From a virus, in IMG/VR virus record IMGVR_UViG_3300025012_000054, positions 1 through 64,000 of that record: 64,000 bases of DNA. One strand, written 5' to 3'. Below the pieces are notes generated by a model. The model had not been told where the DNA came from, made no database searches, and saw only the letters and a program-made list of their open reading frames with translations. The position numbers and the translations under genes are program-made. Shown here piece by piece: positions 34,263 to 41,889 of this stretch (positions are counted from its first letter, which is position 1; each line of letters begins with the position of its first letter).

Positions 34263-34574
34263 ATGACCGTGCCGAATAAAGAATCGCGTGATTTATTTGA
34301 AGAACTCGTAAAAATCATTTTAATGCGGGGTACTATGTTTCCAAAAGAACATGGAAACTGGGCAAGGCTTCAAATTGGTGACGATGCGTATCTGTGTATG
34401 GATACTTGGAGTCAAGCAATTCACCTTAAGAAAAATGCAGAGTACAACAATAAATGGACTGGATTTGATGGAGAAGAAATGCAATATTTGGGACTGAATT
34501 TTGGCGGAATGGAACTCCATGTAGATGCTTATTATCTGGAAAATTTGTTAGAAGCAATAAAAAAAAGTACATGA
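34263..34574 (+). CDS. hypothetical protein, 103 aa
   Basis: ATG 34263 with AAAGGA upstream. Aromatic and Gly-rich C-terminal half (L-G-L-N-F-G-G-M-E-L-H-V). No family recognised. Confidence 0.6.
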   Translation: MTVPNKESRDLFEELVKIILMRGTMFPKEHGNWARLQIGDDAYLCMDTWSQAIHLKKNAEYNNKWTGFDGEEMQYLGLNFGGMELHVDAYYLENLLEAIKKST

Positions 34575-34599
34575 AAGTAAAATTTTATTAGGAGATATT

Positions 34600-34779
34600 A
34601 TGAAGCAAGCGATAATTCATTTCAAGAATGGAACAAAAGATTGGGTAGATCCAATCGATGACGAAGAAAAAGACATTTTCTATGGGAACGCCACTATTAT
34701 CATAACCAACGGGGCAAATCAAAGATATGTTTATGATAGGCAGTCCATATCGCTGATCGAAATTGTACATATTGATTAA
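34600..34779 (+). CDS. hypothetical protein, 59 aa
   Basis: TAGGAG site 7 nt before ATG; flanked by boxes at 34571-34588 and 34779-34796. Beta-rich (I-I-H-F-K-N-G-T, A-T-I-I-I-T-N-G), a compact single-domain pattern. Confidence 0.55.
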   Translation: MKQAIIHFKNGTKDWVDPIDDEEKDIFYGNATIIITNGANQRYVYDRQSISLIEIVHID

Positions 34780-34821
34780 TGAAATTGAACTTTCATGAGG
34801 TACATAAAACAATAATTTCAT
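34779..34821. repeat. tandem boundary boxes without a gene between
   Basis: Boxes at 34779-34796 and 34804-34821 with only GAGGTAC between them, which is a leftover ribosome site. A four-codon frame (ATG GAT AAA TAA) follows at 34833. Best candidate in the window for a cassette-loss scar. Confidence 0.8.
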
Positions 34822-34844
34822 AAGGTTTTGAAATGGATAAATAA

Positions 34845-35063
34845 ATGAAAATAGATTTTATATCAATTGAAAAAATGAAAAATCAAATACCAAATTGTAA
34901 TACGTTGCTGATATCACAGAAAACTTATGATGAAAATATTAAGAATTTTAAAAACGGATATTATGGTAAATTAAAAATAGAAATTGCAAAAAATGCAGAC
35001 GACAATAAGATGTTATTATATTGTTCGCCTAATGAGAAAGATATGACCGCCGGTAAATTATGA
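34845..35063 (+). CDS. hypothetical protein, 72 aa
   Basis: Lysine/asparagine-rich, helical. The ribosome site is weak (AAGG 20 nt upstream before a minimal frame), so translation may be coupled to that mini-frame. Overlaps the next gene by 4 bp. Confidence 0.5.
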   Translation: MKIDFISIEKMKNQIPNCNTLLISQKTYDENIKNFKNGYYGKLKIEIAKNADDNKMLLYCSPNEKDMTAGKL

Positions 35064-35251
35064 AATTTGATCTTTATTTTAAAAATAAAACTTTGTATAT
35101 TGGTTATATAAAAGGTTTTGACGATGGGTATATTGATGGAAAAAATGATTTGGGCTATAAACAAAAAGATAAAAATATAAATTTATATTGCCTAGGATAC
35201 TTTGAGGGGTATAATTATGGGAACAACCAATATAAAAAAATGGAAAGGTAA
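35060..35251 (+). CDS. hypothetical protein, 63 aa
   Basis: ATGA overlap with the previous gene. Repeated G-x-x-x-G-Y/F-D-D-G-Y pattern rich in Tyr/Gly/Asp. Unknown function; the region is the most AT-rich in the window. Confidence 0.5.
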   Translation: MKFDLYFKNKTLYIGYIKGFDDGYIDGKNDLGYKQKDKNINLYCLGYFEGYNYGNNQYKKMER

Positions 35252-35351
35252 AATTTTGTTACTTATAAATAGGGCAATAGACATAAAACGCCTATTATCC
35301 TAAACAAAAACTTATTAGAAAATTTTAAATAACAAATAAGAGGAGAAGATT

Positions 35352-35552
35352 ATGGCGCCAAGCAGAATAAGCATACTAAAAAATAAATATAATGAAGTGT
35401 CTTTATCTTTATATAATTGGACTTTACATGATTCTGTTCCAGTAATTACGATGGCATGTAATTCACCAGAAGAATTAATATCTGAGATAGATGAATTAAT
35501 TGAAAATTTAAAAGAAATAAAGATTAACGCTGAACAATATTTTATCACATAA
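35352..35552 (+). CDS. hypothetical helical protein, 66 aa
   Basis: AGGAGAAG site. Contains a long C-terminal helix (S-E-I-D-E-L-I-E-N-L-K-E-I-K). The preceding 100 bases (35252-35351) carry no visible signal. Confidence 0.55.
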   Translation: MAPSRISILKNKYNEVSLSLYNWTLHDSVPVITMACNSPEELISEIDELIENLKEIKINAEQYFIT

Positions 35553-35636
35553 AATATTCTTTTTTTATGAAAAATACGATAGGGTCTATAGATTATATTC
35601 TGGCAATAACCAAAAAATAAATGAAAGGACAAAATC

Positions 35637-36017
35637 ATGCGCAAAGAAAACGGTAAATTAATTGTTATAAAAAAAGAATTTCCAACGTATTTTGGTTTTA
35701 CAAGAAATGATATAGTTGCCTTATGTTCAGAAAATAACATATATTCAAATGAGGAATGTATGAAAAGAAAAATTCGAAGATTTCTAATGGGTTTGGAAAT
35801 ATCGCTGTTCAAAACATTCTGGTATTTTGACAGGGCAGGATTTTGGTTCTTGTACCATGGCGATGAGGTCTGTTGGATTTACCCATGGCGTAGAACCAAT
35901 AAAGATGAGAAATGGATTTCTTTATTTTTTAGTGGAAGTGGACAATTTGGCGATGCGGTCTACAAAACATTAAAAGATATTGACGATGAATATGATGCGT
36001 TTTGTGAAGCACAATAA
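35637..36017 (+). CDS. hypothetical protein, 126 aa
   Basis: AAAGGA site. Trp/Phe-rich middle (F-W-Y-F-D-R-A-G-F-W-F-L-Y) with acidic ends. No recognised family; a boundary box follows at 36014. Confidence 0.6.
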   Translation: MRKENGKLIVIKKEFPTYFGFTRNDIVALCSENNIYSNEECMKRKIRRFLMGLEISLFKTFWYFDRAGFWFLYHGDEVCWIYPWRRTNKDEKWISLFFSGSGQFGDAVYKTLKDIDDEYDAFCEAQ

Positions 36018-36039
36018 AATAACTGTTTCATAAGGTTTC

Positions 36040-36053
36040 AAATAGGTGGCAAC
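36040..36053. repeat. left arm of 14-bp inverted repeat around a gene
   Basis: AAATAGGTGGCAAC; its exact reverse complement lies at 36483-36496. Together they enclose a single gene (36075-36473). Confidence 0.75.
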
Positions 36054-36074
36054 AGAAAAGGTAGAGGTGAAGGA

Positions 36075-36473
36075 ATGGGTGTTACAGACGGTGATGGTGA
36101 TTTAAAAGCAGTAGATACAAATTTTATTAAGTATGTTTATAACGTGGATTATCAGAAATGCTACAAAAATAATTTTGGGAATAATGTGGAGCGAGCCGTT
36201 AGATTTTACTTGTCTGCCGAAGAAAGAGGATTTCGCAGTGGAGGAATAAGTAGCGACTCAAATGAAGTTTTTTATACAACAGAAGCAACCGGATTTGTGC
36301 TTTATCCACAGGCGCTAAATCCGTTCTTGAAAATTATGGAAACATTGAAGTTACATGATAAAATAATTATTCTTCCCGCATATAATCAAGATGAAGGAAT
36401 TAATCTTCCAGCATATATTATTGTGTGCTTATCGGATGGATATCCAATACAGATTGTAACTAAGAATATTTAA
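36075..36473 (+). CDS. hypothetical protein inside an inverted repeat
   Basis: 132 aa. Begins with a D/G-rich stretch (G-V-T-D-G-D-G-D) and has no recognised domain. It has AGGTGAAGG upstream and is framed by perfect 14-bp inverted repeats 22 nt before the start and 10 nt after the stop, unlike its neighbours. A single-gene mobile unit, or an mRNA whose ends pair, are both possible. Confidence 0.6.
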   Translation: MGVTDGDGDLKAVDTNFIKYVYNVDYQKCYKNNFGNNVERAVRFYLSAEERGFRSGGISSDSNEVFYTTEATGFVLYPQALNPFLKIMETLKLHDKIIILPAYNQDEGINLPAYIIVCLSDGYPIQIVTKNI

Positions 36474-36482
36474 TTAATTTAG

Positions 36483-36496
36483 GTTGCCACCTATTT
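36483..36496. repeat. right arm of 14-bp inverted repeat
   Basis: GTTGCCACCTATTT, exact reverse complement of 36040-36053. No U tract beyond three T, so not an ordinary terminator. Confidence 0.75.
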
Positions 36497-36512
36497 TAAA
36501 CCCAGGAGAAAT

Positions 36513-36869
36513 ATGAATAAACAATTTAATCCCTATGATTTGAATGATGTATCCAATATGGACAAGTTTATCAAAAACAAAAAGGAGAATAATATGAATC
36601 AGTTTCCAGAAATTAGATTTGATTTAGACGGTATTAAAGTAGGTATAATTCAAACGTTGTCAAAATACAATAAAGAGACGGAAGAATATGTCGGTGCCGA
36701 AATCGAGAAAATAATTCAATCTTATGATTTCGATAAAGTAATCCGTGAAACCGCCGCCGTTGCTATTAGATCTGGTATCGAAAAAGCACTTGAAGGTTAT
36801 TTTACTTATGGTGAGGGCTATAAGGCTATTCAGGATTTAGTCGCTAACAAATTATCACCTAGGCAATGA
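36513..36869 (+). CDS. hypothetical protein with two in-frame starts
   Basis: 118 aa from ATG 36513 (CAGGAG upstream). A second ATG at 36594 has an even better site (AAAGGAG). It would give a 91-aa form without the Asn/Lys-rich N-terminal 27 residues. Two products from one gene are possible. Domain unknown, alpha-beta pattern. Confidence 0.6.
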   Translation: MNKQFNPYDLNDVSNMDKFIKNKKENNMNQFPEIRFDLDGIKVGIIQTLSKYNKETEEYVGAEIEKIIQSYDFDKVIRETAAVAIRSGIEKALEGYFTYGEGYKAIQDLVANKLSPRQ

Positions 36870-36892
36870 AATGACCGTTTTATGAGGATGAT

Positions 36893-37078
36893 ATGAAAGA
36901 TAATTACGAGTGTATGCCTGGTGAATACGACGATTGTAAAAAAGAAAAAGAAGTGTTGCTTCGCGCATACAAGTTTTATAAACACTTTTTTGGACTATAT
37001 ATTAAATATCACGAAATTTTAGCTGACGAATATTCACAACATGAATATTTTCAAAATAAATTAGGCAACATAAAGTAA
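36893..37078 (+). CDS. hypothetical protein, 61 aa
   Basis: GAGGATG site. Helical, Tyr/His-rich (Y-K-F-Y-K-H-F-F-G-L-Y-I-K-Y-H). No family recognised. Confidence 0.55.
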   Translation: MKDNYECMPGEYDDCKKEKEVLLRAYKFYKHFFGLYIKYHEILADEYSQHEYFQNKLGNIK

Positions 37079-37097
37079 TCTTGCGTGAAGGAGCAAT

Positions 37098-37517
37098 ATG
37101 AGTAAAGAATACGATGATGTTCTGAAACAACTAATTGATCTCAATAAGCAAAATCGAGAAGCCAATAGCCACAACATGGAAATGTTTTCTCCGTCTGAAG
37201 CAGTATGGGAATACGGAGTAATACGTCTTGATATTGGTAGAGGCGTGGGTAAAACTACTTTTATTAAAAATAATGCCACATCAAAAGACTTAATAATTAC
37301 TTTTAACCGCGAGAGCCAAAAAACATTTGGTGAAATTCCGGCAAAAGTTATTGTTTCAGATATTGGAGAATTCCTTCGCGCACTACATCATGCAGAAGTG
37401 TTTGAGACGATTTATGTTGACGAGCCCATGCTTTCGTTTCGGCAATTAGATATGCGAGACGCGTTAAAAACACTTATTCATAACTACGATCAAACAATTG
37501 TCATTTTGGGTAAATAG
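37098..37517 (+). CDS. mini P-loop NTPase-like protein
   Basis: 139 aa. G-R-G-V-G-K-T-T is a Walker A motif (residues about 50-57) and T-I-Y-V-D-E-P a Walker B (about 98-104), as in the N-terminal half of helicase/ATPase domains. It stops where the sensor and arginine-finger half would begin, so it is either a truncated ATPase or a stand-alone small P-loop protein. Confidence 0.65.
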   Translation: MSKEYDDVLKQLIDLNKQNREANSHNMEMFSPSEAVWEYGVIRLDIGRGVGKTTFIKNNATSKDLIITFNRESQKTFGEIPAKVIVSDIGEFLRALHHAEVFETIYVDEPMLSFRQLDMRDALKTLIHNYDQTIVILGK

Positions 37518-37533
37518 AACAAGTATTTATGCC

Positions 37534-37562
37534 TTGACAAGACTCGGTTTGTGTGGTATAGT
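37534..37562 (+). promoter_or_regulatory. sigma70-type promoter P5
   Basis: TTGACA 37534-37539, 17-bp spacer ending TGTGTGG, TATAGT 37557-37562; one of the best matches to consensus in the window. Confidence 0.82.
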
Positions 37563-37585
37563 TACATTATAGAAAAGGAGAAAAC

Positions 37586-37699
37586 ATGATGAAAAAATTT
37601 AGTGAGGTAATGAACATTGTTACAAAAATGTGGAAGAAACTTAACGACGAAGAAAAGAATGTTTTGGCAATGCTCATTGCTGGCACTTATACTAAATGA
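37586..37699 (+). CDS. small protein, 37 aa, first gene after P5
   Basis: AAAGGAG site 6 nt before ATG (a second ATG follows at once). Basic/acidic helical peptide. Its stop is in the boundary box 37696-37713. Position right behind a strong promoter supports expression. Confidence 0.55.
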   Translation: MMKKFSEVMNIVTKMWKKLNDEEKNVLAMLIAGTYTK

Positions 37700-37721
37700 A
37701 AGGTGGATTTTATGAGGTGGT

Positions 37722-38108
37722 ATGAAACGATTTATTAGGCGCTTGCAGCTTCTATGGAATAGAATCAGATATCCTGAAAATATTTGGTATGGCGGTGGAT
37801 TAAAAAGAAAAACAGCTTTACACAGTGTGGGAGCAGGTTGGGCTAAACTTATTAACAATCTTTATGACGCCAAACCCAAACATGTCAAAGTGTGGCAGGT
37901 AAAAGAGAAATTCGCCGGACTCCGTTTTTACTTAGATTCTGCACCAGAATGGTATCATGACCTGATTGCTTATTACGAGAATCAGAGCTATAAAATTTGT
38001 GAACAATGTGGTGAAAAGGGTAAAGTGCGAGATGATTTAGGGTGGATCTTGACCTTATGTGATAAGCACTACCAGGAAACTATTGATCAAAGGAACATGA
38101 AACGGTGA
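37722..38108 (+). CDS. conserved phage zinc protein (QVKEKFAGLRFY type)
   Basis: 128 aa. G-W-A-K-L-I-N-N-L, Q-V-K-E-K-F-A-G-L-R-F-Y and C-E-Q-C-G-E-K-G...L-C-D-K-H are the marks of an uncharacterised protein common in tailed phages and prophages; the C-terminal Cys/His set binds zinc by inference. Confidence 0.7.
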   Translation: MKRFIRRLQLLWNRIRYPENIWYGGGLKRKTALHSVGAGWAKLINNLYDAKPKHVKVWQVKEKFAGLRFYLDSAPEWYHDLIAYYENQSYKICEQCGEKGKVRDDLGWILTLCDKHYQETIDQRNMKR

Positions 38109-38115
38109 TTTTATT

Positions 38116-38274
38116 ATGAATATTGAATTTTATAAAGAACCTTCTGGATTCAGTTGGAAGCCCCACTTTTTTAAGTGGACTGCAATAGATGAAGAATACG
38201 CTAATTATTCTGGATGGCATAAATATTATTTGATTTCTTGGTTATGGTTTAGTGTAGACATTTTGATAGGATGA
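38116..38274 (+). CDS. small aromatic-rich protein, 52 aa
   Basis: Starts right after a boundary box whose spacer CGGTGA is a weak ribosome site. Trp/Phe/Tyr-rich with a hydrophobic C-terminus (L-I-S-W-L-W-F-S-V). Possibly membrane-associated. Confidence 0.5.
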   Translation: MNIEFYKEPSGFSWKPHFFKWTAIDEEYANYSGWHKYYLISWLWFSVDILIG

Positions 38275-38286
38275 AAGAGATATTTT

Positions 38287-38496
38287 ATGATGGATGATAA
38301 ATATAATGAACTTGTAATGATTATTAGTTATTGGTGGCGCAGATTACTATGCAGATTGTTTGGATGCAAATTAGAATGGTGGTCAGAAAACGAATATGTA
38401 AATGGGGAATATTGTGTGAGATGTAGTGCTGCTGAAAGTCAAGCAGAGGGCGATACTCCGCATAAAATTATTTATAGAAGATGGAATAGTAGATGA
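38287..38496 (+). CDS. zinc-knuckle-like small protein, 69 aa
   Basis: R-L-L-C-R-L-F-G-C-K...Y-C-V-R-C gives four cysteines in a knuckle-like order; W-W-R-R and W-W-S-E flank it. Similar Cys patterns occur in small phage proteins of unknown role. Confidence 0.55.
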   Translation: MMDDKYNELVMIISYWWRRLLCRLFGCKLEWWSENEYVNGEYCVRCSAAESQAEGDTPHKIIYRRWNSR

Positions 38497-38508
38497 AAGG
38501 AAGATTTC

Positions 38509-38685
38509 ATGAGCAAATTAGATAGAATATTGTTTCAAGCCATGTATACTACTATCATCAAGGGTATTTGGGTTATCATTCTACTTTTACAAGGGCGTAC
38601 CCCAAAAGACGAGTTAATATTTTTCAGGATGGAAGACCAAAGTACTGAGAGCAGAGTTTACGATTGGGTAAATAAAAGCGAATAA
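38509..38685 (+). CDS. small membrane-type protein, 58 aa
   Basis: ATG fused to the boundary box 38493-38510, which supplies GGAAGA. One hydrophobic span (I-I-K-G-I-W-V-I-I-L-L-L) then a charged tail. Confidence 0.5.
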   Translation: MSKLDRILFQAMYTTIIKGIWVIILLLQGRTPKDELIFFRMEDQSTESRVYDWVNKSE

Positions 38686-38697
38686 AAGGAGTATTTC

Positions 38698-38874
38698 ATG
38701 ATACACAAAAAAAGATTATATGTTATGTTCGAATATGTCGATACCATCAAATTCGAAGATAGTTTTTATATACTTCCAATTTTAAGTTTAGTTTTTCCAC
38801 CAAGAGATTCGCGTATTATTTTAAAATTTGGATGGCTTATTTTTAAAGTTGGAATCTTCTTTGATTATATATAA
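38698..38874 (+). CDS. small hydrophobic protein, 58 aa
   Basis: ATG fused to the boundary box 38682-38699, with GGAGTA in the spacer. Two beta/hydrophobic stretches; ends V-G-I-F-F-D-Y-I. Function unknown. Confidence 0.45.
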   Translation: MIHKKRLYVMFEYVDTIKFEDSFYILPILSLVFPPRDSRIILKFGWLIFKVGIFFDYI

Positions 38875-38886
38875 AAGGATGGGGTT

Positions 38887-39099
38887 ATGATAACTAGTGC
38901 TACTATTGGTGGAATTTATAGCAATGAAGAAGAAATGGGCTTTCGTATAAGTTGGTGGGGCAGTAATGGATTTGGTCAAATTGGCATACGAAAATTTATA
39001 CATAGCGGTGTTATTAATATTGATTCTGAAACTATGTCCAGGGAATTTGTAAAAGAAGTCTTTGCAAAATTAGTTGATGATGCTCAGTATTGTGAATGA
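38887..39099 (+). CDS. hypothetical protein, 70 aa
   Basis: Preceded by AAAGGATG. Beta-rich N-terminal half (F-R-I-S-W-W-G-S-N-G-F-G-Q-I-G) then a helix. No recognised family. Confidence 0.55.
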   Translation: MITSATIGGIYSNEEEMGFRISWWGSNGFGQIGIRKFIHSGVINIDSETMSREFVKEVFAKLVDDAQYCE

Positions 39100-39134
39100 A
39101 ATAGCGATTTTATTGTATAAAATGAGTGTTTCGT
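39096..39134. repeat. tandem boundary boxes without a gene between
   Basis: Exact box 39096-39113 followed after three bases by a near-exact one at 39117-39134 (right arm TTTCGT). Another possible cassette-loss scar, just before a methylase paralogue. Confidence 0.65.
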
Positions 39135-39152
39135 GATGTAGGAGGATGATTA

Positions 39153-39695
39153 TTGGACAGTAGATACTTGGTAGGATCGAGCGAAAAAGATAGAGAGATA
39201 CAAGATTTTTATCGCACTCCAGCATATGCTACAAAAGAGTTATTAAAGAAGGAAAAATTTTCTGGATCTATTTGGGAGTGTGCATGTGGTGATGGTGCAA
39301 TATCTGAATTATTACCAAAAGAAAATTTGATAATTTCAACAGATCTATACGACAGAGGTTATGGGCAACCTAGCATAAATTTTTTGGAGACATTCAAACA
39401 AGTAAATAATATTATTACCAACCCTCCATATAAACAAGCCGAACAATTTTTAATTCACTCTTTTGATTGCGCTGATCATAAAATAGCCATGTTGTTGAAA
39501 CTGAATTTTTTAGAAGGACAAAAAAGGCACGGACTATTTAAACAATACCCTCCAAAAACTATATATGTTTTTTCTAAAAGATTGAGTTTTGATAAGGGCA
39601 ATGATCAAGGAAGGGGGAGCGGGCTTCTGGCGTACACTTGGATGGTGTGGGAAAAAGCATATTCAGGAGACCCAATTGTAAAGTGGATATTATAA
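39153..39695 (+). CDS. DNA N6-methyltransferase-like protein, copy 2
   Basis: 180 aa from TTG after AGGAGG. W-E-C-A-C-G-D-G-A-I-S (motif I), S-T-D-L-Y-D-R-G-Y-G and T-N-P-P-Y (motif IV) align with the product at 33494 through most of the length, including the S-K-R-L-S/T region and C-terminal W-x-V-W. The catalytic Tyr here is Phe in copy 1, so their activities may differ. Confidence 0.78.
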   Translation: MDSRYLVGSSEKDREIQDFYRTPAYATKELLKKEKFSGSIWECACGDGAISELLPKENLIISTDLYDRGYGQPSINFLETFKQVNNIITNPPYKQAEQFLIHSFDCADHKIAMLLKLNFLEGQKRHGLFKQYPPKTIYVFSKRLSFDKGNDQGRGSGLLAYTWMVWEKAYSGDPIVKWIL

Positions 39696-39728
39696 TAAAA
39701 CATAGATTCTATGTAGTAGGGATAACTT

Positions 39729-40196
39729 ATGAATTATGAAACCACAGCAGAAATGGAAATTGTTATTGCTAGATATTTTGATACTAGAAAAAACGTTATT
39801 GTTCCAAATGTAAGCCACGGCATGTTTAGATATGAAATGGATTTATGTATGCTTAATATGGTTGGAATGTATGCAAGCGAAGTGGAAATAAAAATTTCTA
39901 AATCAGATCTAAAAGCAGACGCTAAAAAACCACATCACCACGATTGCGCATCTATAAAATATCTGTGGTTTGCTATGCCTGAAAAATTAAAAGGCTGTGA
40001 GGAATATGTACCAGAACATGCAGGAATTTTATTTGTAAGTAGTAAGGGTATTGTTAGTGTTGCGAGAAAACCTGTATCTAATAAATCTGCACAAAAATGG
40101 GACTATAAAAAAGCATTCAGATTAGCCAGGTTAGGAACATTACGAGTTTGGAATTTGAAAGAATCCATTCATCGGATGATAAAATATAATAAATAA
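39729..40196 (+). CDS. PD-(D/E)XK nuclease-like protein
   Basis: 155 aa. Y-E-M-D-L and S-E-V-E-I-K-I-S-K-S-D-L spell the D-x(n)-E-x-K core of restriction-type folds similar to MmcB-like repair nucleases, followed by basic helices. It may cleave or repair DNA. Neighbouring methylases on both sides raise the possibility of a restriction-modification link, but spacing gives no proof. Confidence 0.55.
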   Translation: MNYETTAEMEIVIARYFDTRKNVIVPNVSHGMFRYEMDLCMLNMVGMYASEVEIKISKSDLKADAKKPHHHDCASIKYLWFAMPEKLKGCEEYVPEHAGILFVSSKGIVSVARKPVSNKSAQKWDYKKAFRLARLGTLRVWNLKESIHRMIKYNK

Positions 40197-40223
40197 AATC
40201 GGTATTTTATTAAAAGGAGAAAA

Positions 40224-40478
40224 ATGCAAAGATTTCAATTGAAAAAAGATAGCAAGAACAAATGGTTTATTTTCGATAATCAGCGCAAGACCGTTGTTAC
40301 AAGCCATATGGCTACTGGTATGGAGGGAGCAGAAACCTTAAAAGTTATCAAAACACTGCCTGAACCATTGCCTAAAATTAAAGAAGCGACTACCAATAAT
40401 GAACGAGTAGTAGCAGGACGATCTAAGAAAATGAAGATTTCTGTTGAAGAATACCGACGCAGGTTTCCGAAATCATAA
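40224..40478 (+). CDS. basic hypothetical protein, 84 aa
   Basis: AAAGGAG site. Lys/Arg-rich with W-F-I-F-D-N beta strand at the N-terminus and a basic C-terminal helix (S-K-K-M-K-I-S-V-E-E-Y-R-R-R). May bind nucleic acid. Confidence 0.55.
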   Translation: MQRFQLKKDSKNKWFIFDNQRKTVVTSHMATGMEGAETLKVIKTLPEPLPKIKEATTNNERVVAGRSKKMKISVEEYRRRFPKS

Positions 40479-40506
40479 TAAAATGCAAGTTTCATGAGGT
40501 GAATTA

Positions 40507-41538
40507 TTGAACTACGATGAGATTATAAATACACCATATACTGTTCTGGAAGCATTATCAGAATCTGAAATTTACGATATTGTTTCAACTCTGATTGAAC
40601 ATTACCGTAAAACCGGATTTCCTTATTTTGAAATCGATGACAACAAGATTAAAAAAGAATGTTTGTCTTTATCAAAATCAGACAGTTCAAAAATAGAATT
40701 GCCAAATAATGAACTTCAACAGGGAATGTTGGGACTTGCAACATGCAACATGTTTCATCAAGAAATGTATGCTGTAAATTGTAAAAACGCAAAATCACCC
40801 ATGGATATTTTTCTTGATGATGGTCTATTCCGTACCGCCCTAACGAAAAGAATCAAGTATAATGATCGCAATCTTAATCCCTCGTGTGTGCGCAGAACGT
40901 TGAGTGCTTTTGGCGGACAAGCTGCTTCAAATTTTAGACCATCTATTGCCAGGTGGGTTTACCAAAAATATGCTCCAATTGGTGGCAGCGTCTTAGATCC
41001 CTGTATGGGATATGGCGGAAGATTGATGGGTGCGTTTTGTTCTCAGGTGCGTCGCTATGTTGCAACAGATCCAAACAAGGTTTCTATTGCTGGGAATATC
41101 AATCTGCACAATCATTTGTTCGAGGCTCGCCCAGACAGACCGGTTTTTGAATTATCAACTTCTGCCCTACCTTTTGAGGATTTTGTCACCGATGAGAAAT
41201 TTGATTTGGTGTTTACGTCGCCACCATATTTTAATGTGGAAAAGTATGCCGCAGATGAAAAACAATCTTATGCGAGATACCCAACATACGAAAAATGGGT
41301 GGAAGGATTTTTGACGCCATTAATCAATCATTCTTTCGATTACCTAAAACCCAATGGATATTTGGTTCTCAACGTAGGAAAGCCGATTGACGAAGATACG
41401 TATAGAATAGGCACAAAAGTTTTTGGCAAAGAACCTGAAACTTATCACATGCGATTGAGTAAGTTTTTAGGACAAGGAAATAAAAAAGATGTATCGCATA
41501 AAGTTGAACCGATTTTTGTGTGGAAAAAGACCACATAA
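40507..41538 (+). CDS. DNA methyltransferase with SPPY motif
   Basis: 343 aa from TTG with GAGGTG upstream. V-L-D-P-C-M-G-Y-G-G-R (motif I), A-T-D-P-N (motif II) and T-S-P-P-Y-F-N (motif IV, about residue 238) fit N4-cytosine/N6-adenine MTases of the D-N/S-P-P-Y class. The N-terminal 130 residues could be target recognition. Orphan: no adjacent restriction gene. Confidence 0.8.
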   Translation: MNYDEIINTPYTVLEALSESEIYDIVSTLIEHYRKTGFPYFEIDDNKIKKECLSLSKSDSSKIELPNNELQQGMLGLATCNMFHQEMYAVNCKNAKSPMDIFLDDGLFRTALTKRIKYNDRNLNPSCVRRTLSAFGGQAASNFRPSIARWVYQKYAPIGGSVLDPCMGYGGRLMGAFCSQVRRYVATDPNKVSIAGNINLHNHLFEARPDRPVFELSTSALPFEDFVTDEKFDLVFTSPPYFNVEKYAADEKQSYARYPTYEKWVEGFLTPLINHSFDYLKPNGYLVLNVGKPIDEDTYRIGTKVFGKEPETYHMRLSKFLGQGNKKDVSHKVEPIFVWKKTT

Positions 41539-41573
41539 AACCCACATTTCATAACATGAAACTAAAATTTCAT
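41535..41573. repeat. tandem boundary boxes without a gene between
   Basis: Boxes at 41535-41552 and 41556-41573 are only three bases apart. Another possible cassette-loss scar, after the methyltransferase gene. Confidence 0.75.
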
Positions 41574-41588
41574 TAAGAAAGGAGTAAA

Positions 41589-41717
41589 ATGTTGGATACC
41601 ATTCTATTGATTTGCGCGTTTGTCAGTTTTCTTTTGAAAGCATTGGGCGTCCCCGTATGGCGACTTGACCTTATGAATCTTGGATTTGCTTTTCTAGTAT
41701 TGACTTTACTCGTATAG
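41589..41717 (+). CDS. small membrane protein, 42 aa
   Basis: AAAGGAG site. Two hydrophobic stretches (I-L-L-I-C-A-F-V-S-F-L-L and L-G-F-A-F-L-V-L-T-L-L-V) separated by a short polar turn. Last gene before the structured non-coding block. Confidence 0.55.
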   Translation: MLDTILLICAFVSFLLKALGVPVWRLDLMNLGFAFLVLTLLV

Positions 41718-41856
41718 TAGAACATGTCTTAGCACAGGGGTAGTTATGCCGATGATGGCGAGTGGGTTCGCGGTAGGGATTGCTGGGCGAATAGGTATAA
41801 TGTTTCGAGCAGGAGACATCCTCAAAATACATGTGCAAATATGAGGAGCAATACCC
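41718..41856 (+). ncRNA. possible structured RNA, upstream half of non-coding block
   Basis: No plausible frame. Complementary pieces nest: ATGTCT (41724) with AGACAT (41814), TTCGC (41767) with GCGAA (41787), and a GCC/GGC hairpin at 41748-41759. The stretch is visibly richer in G than its surroundings. Tentative; no named family. Confidence 0.3.
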
Positions 41857-41885
41857 TTGACAGATTTAAGATATTGTGGTATAGT
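41857..41885 (+). promoter_or_regulatory. sigma70-type promoter P6
   Basis: TTGACA 41857-41862, 17-bp spacer ending ATTGTGG, TATAGT 41880-41885. It would transcribe the tRNA block and perhaps the hammerhead/rtcB region. Confidence 0.8.
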
Positions 41886-41889
41886 TATT

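Noticed and set aside
41749-41756. A second hammerhead core (CCGATGA) in the upstream non-coding block
   Set aside because: The invariant U4 is C and no GAAA partner or stem III lies at the right distance.
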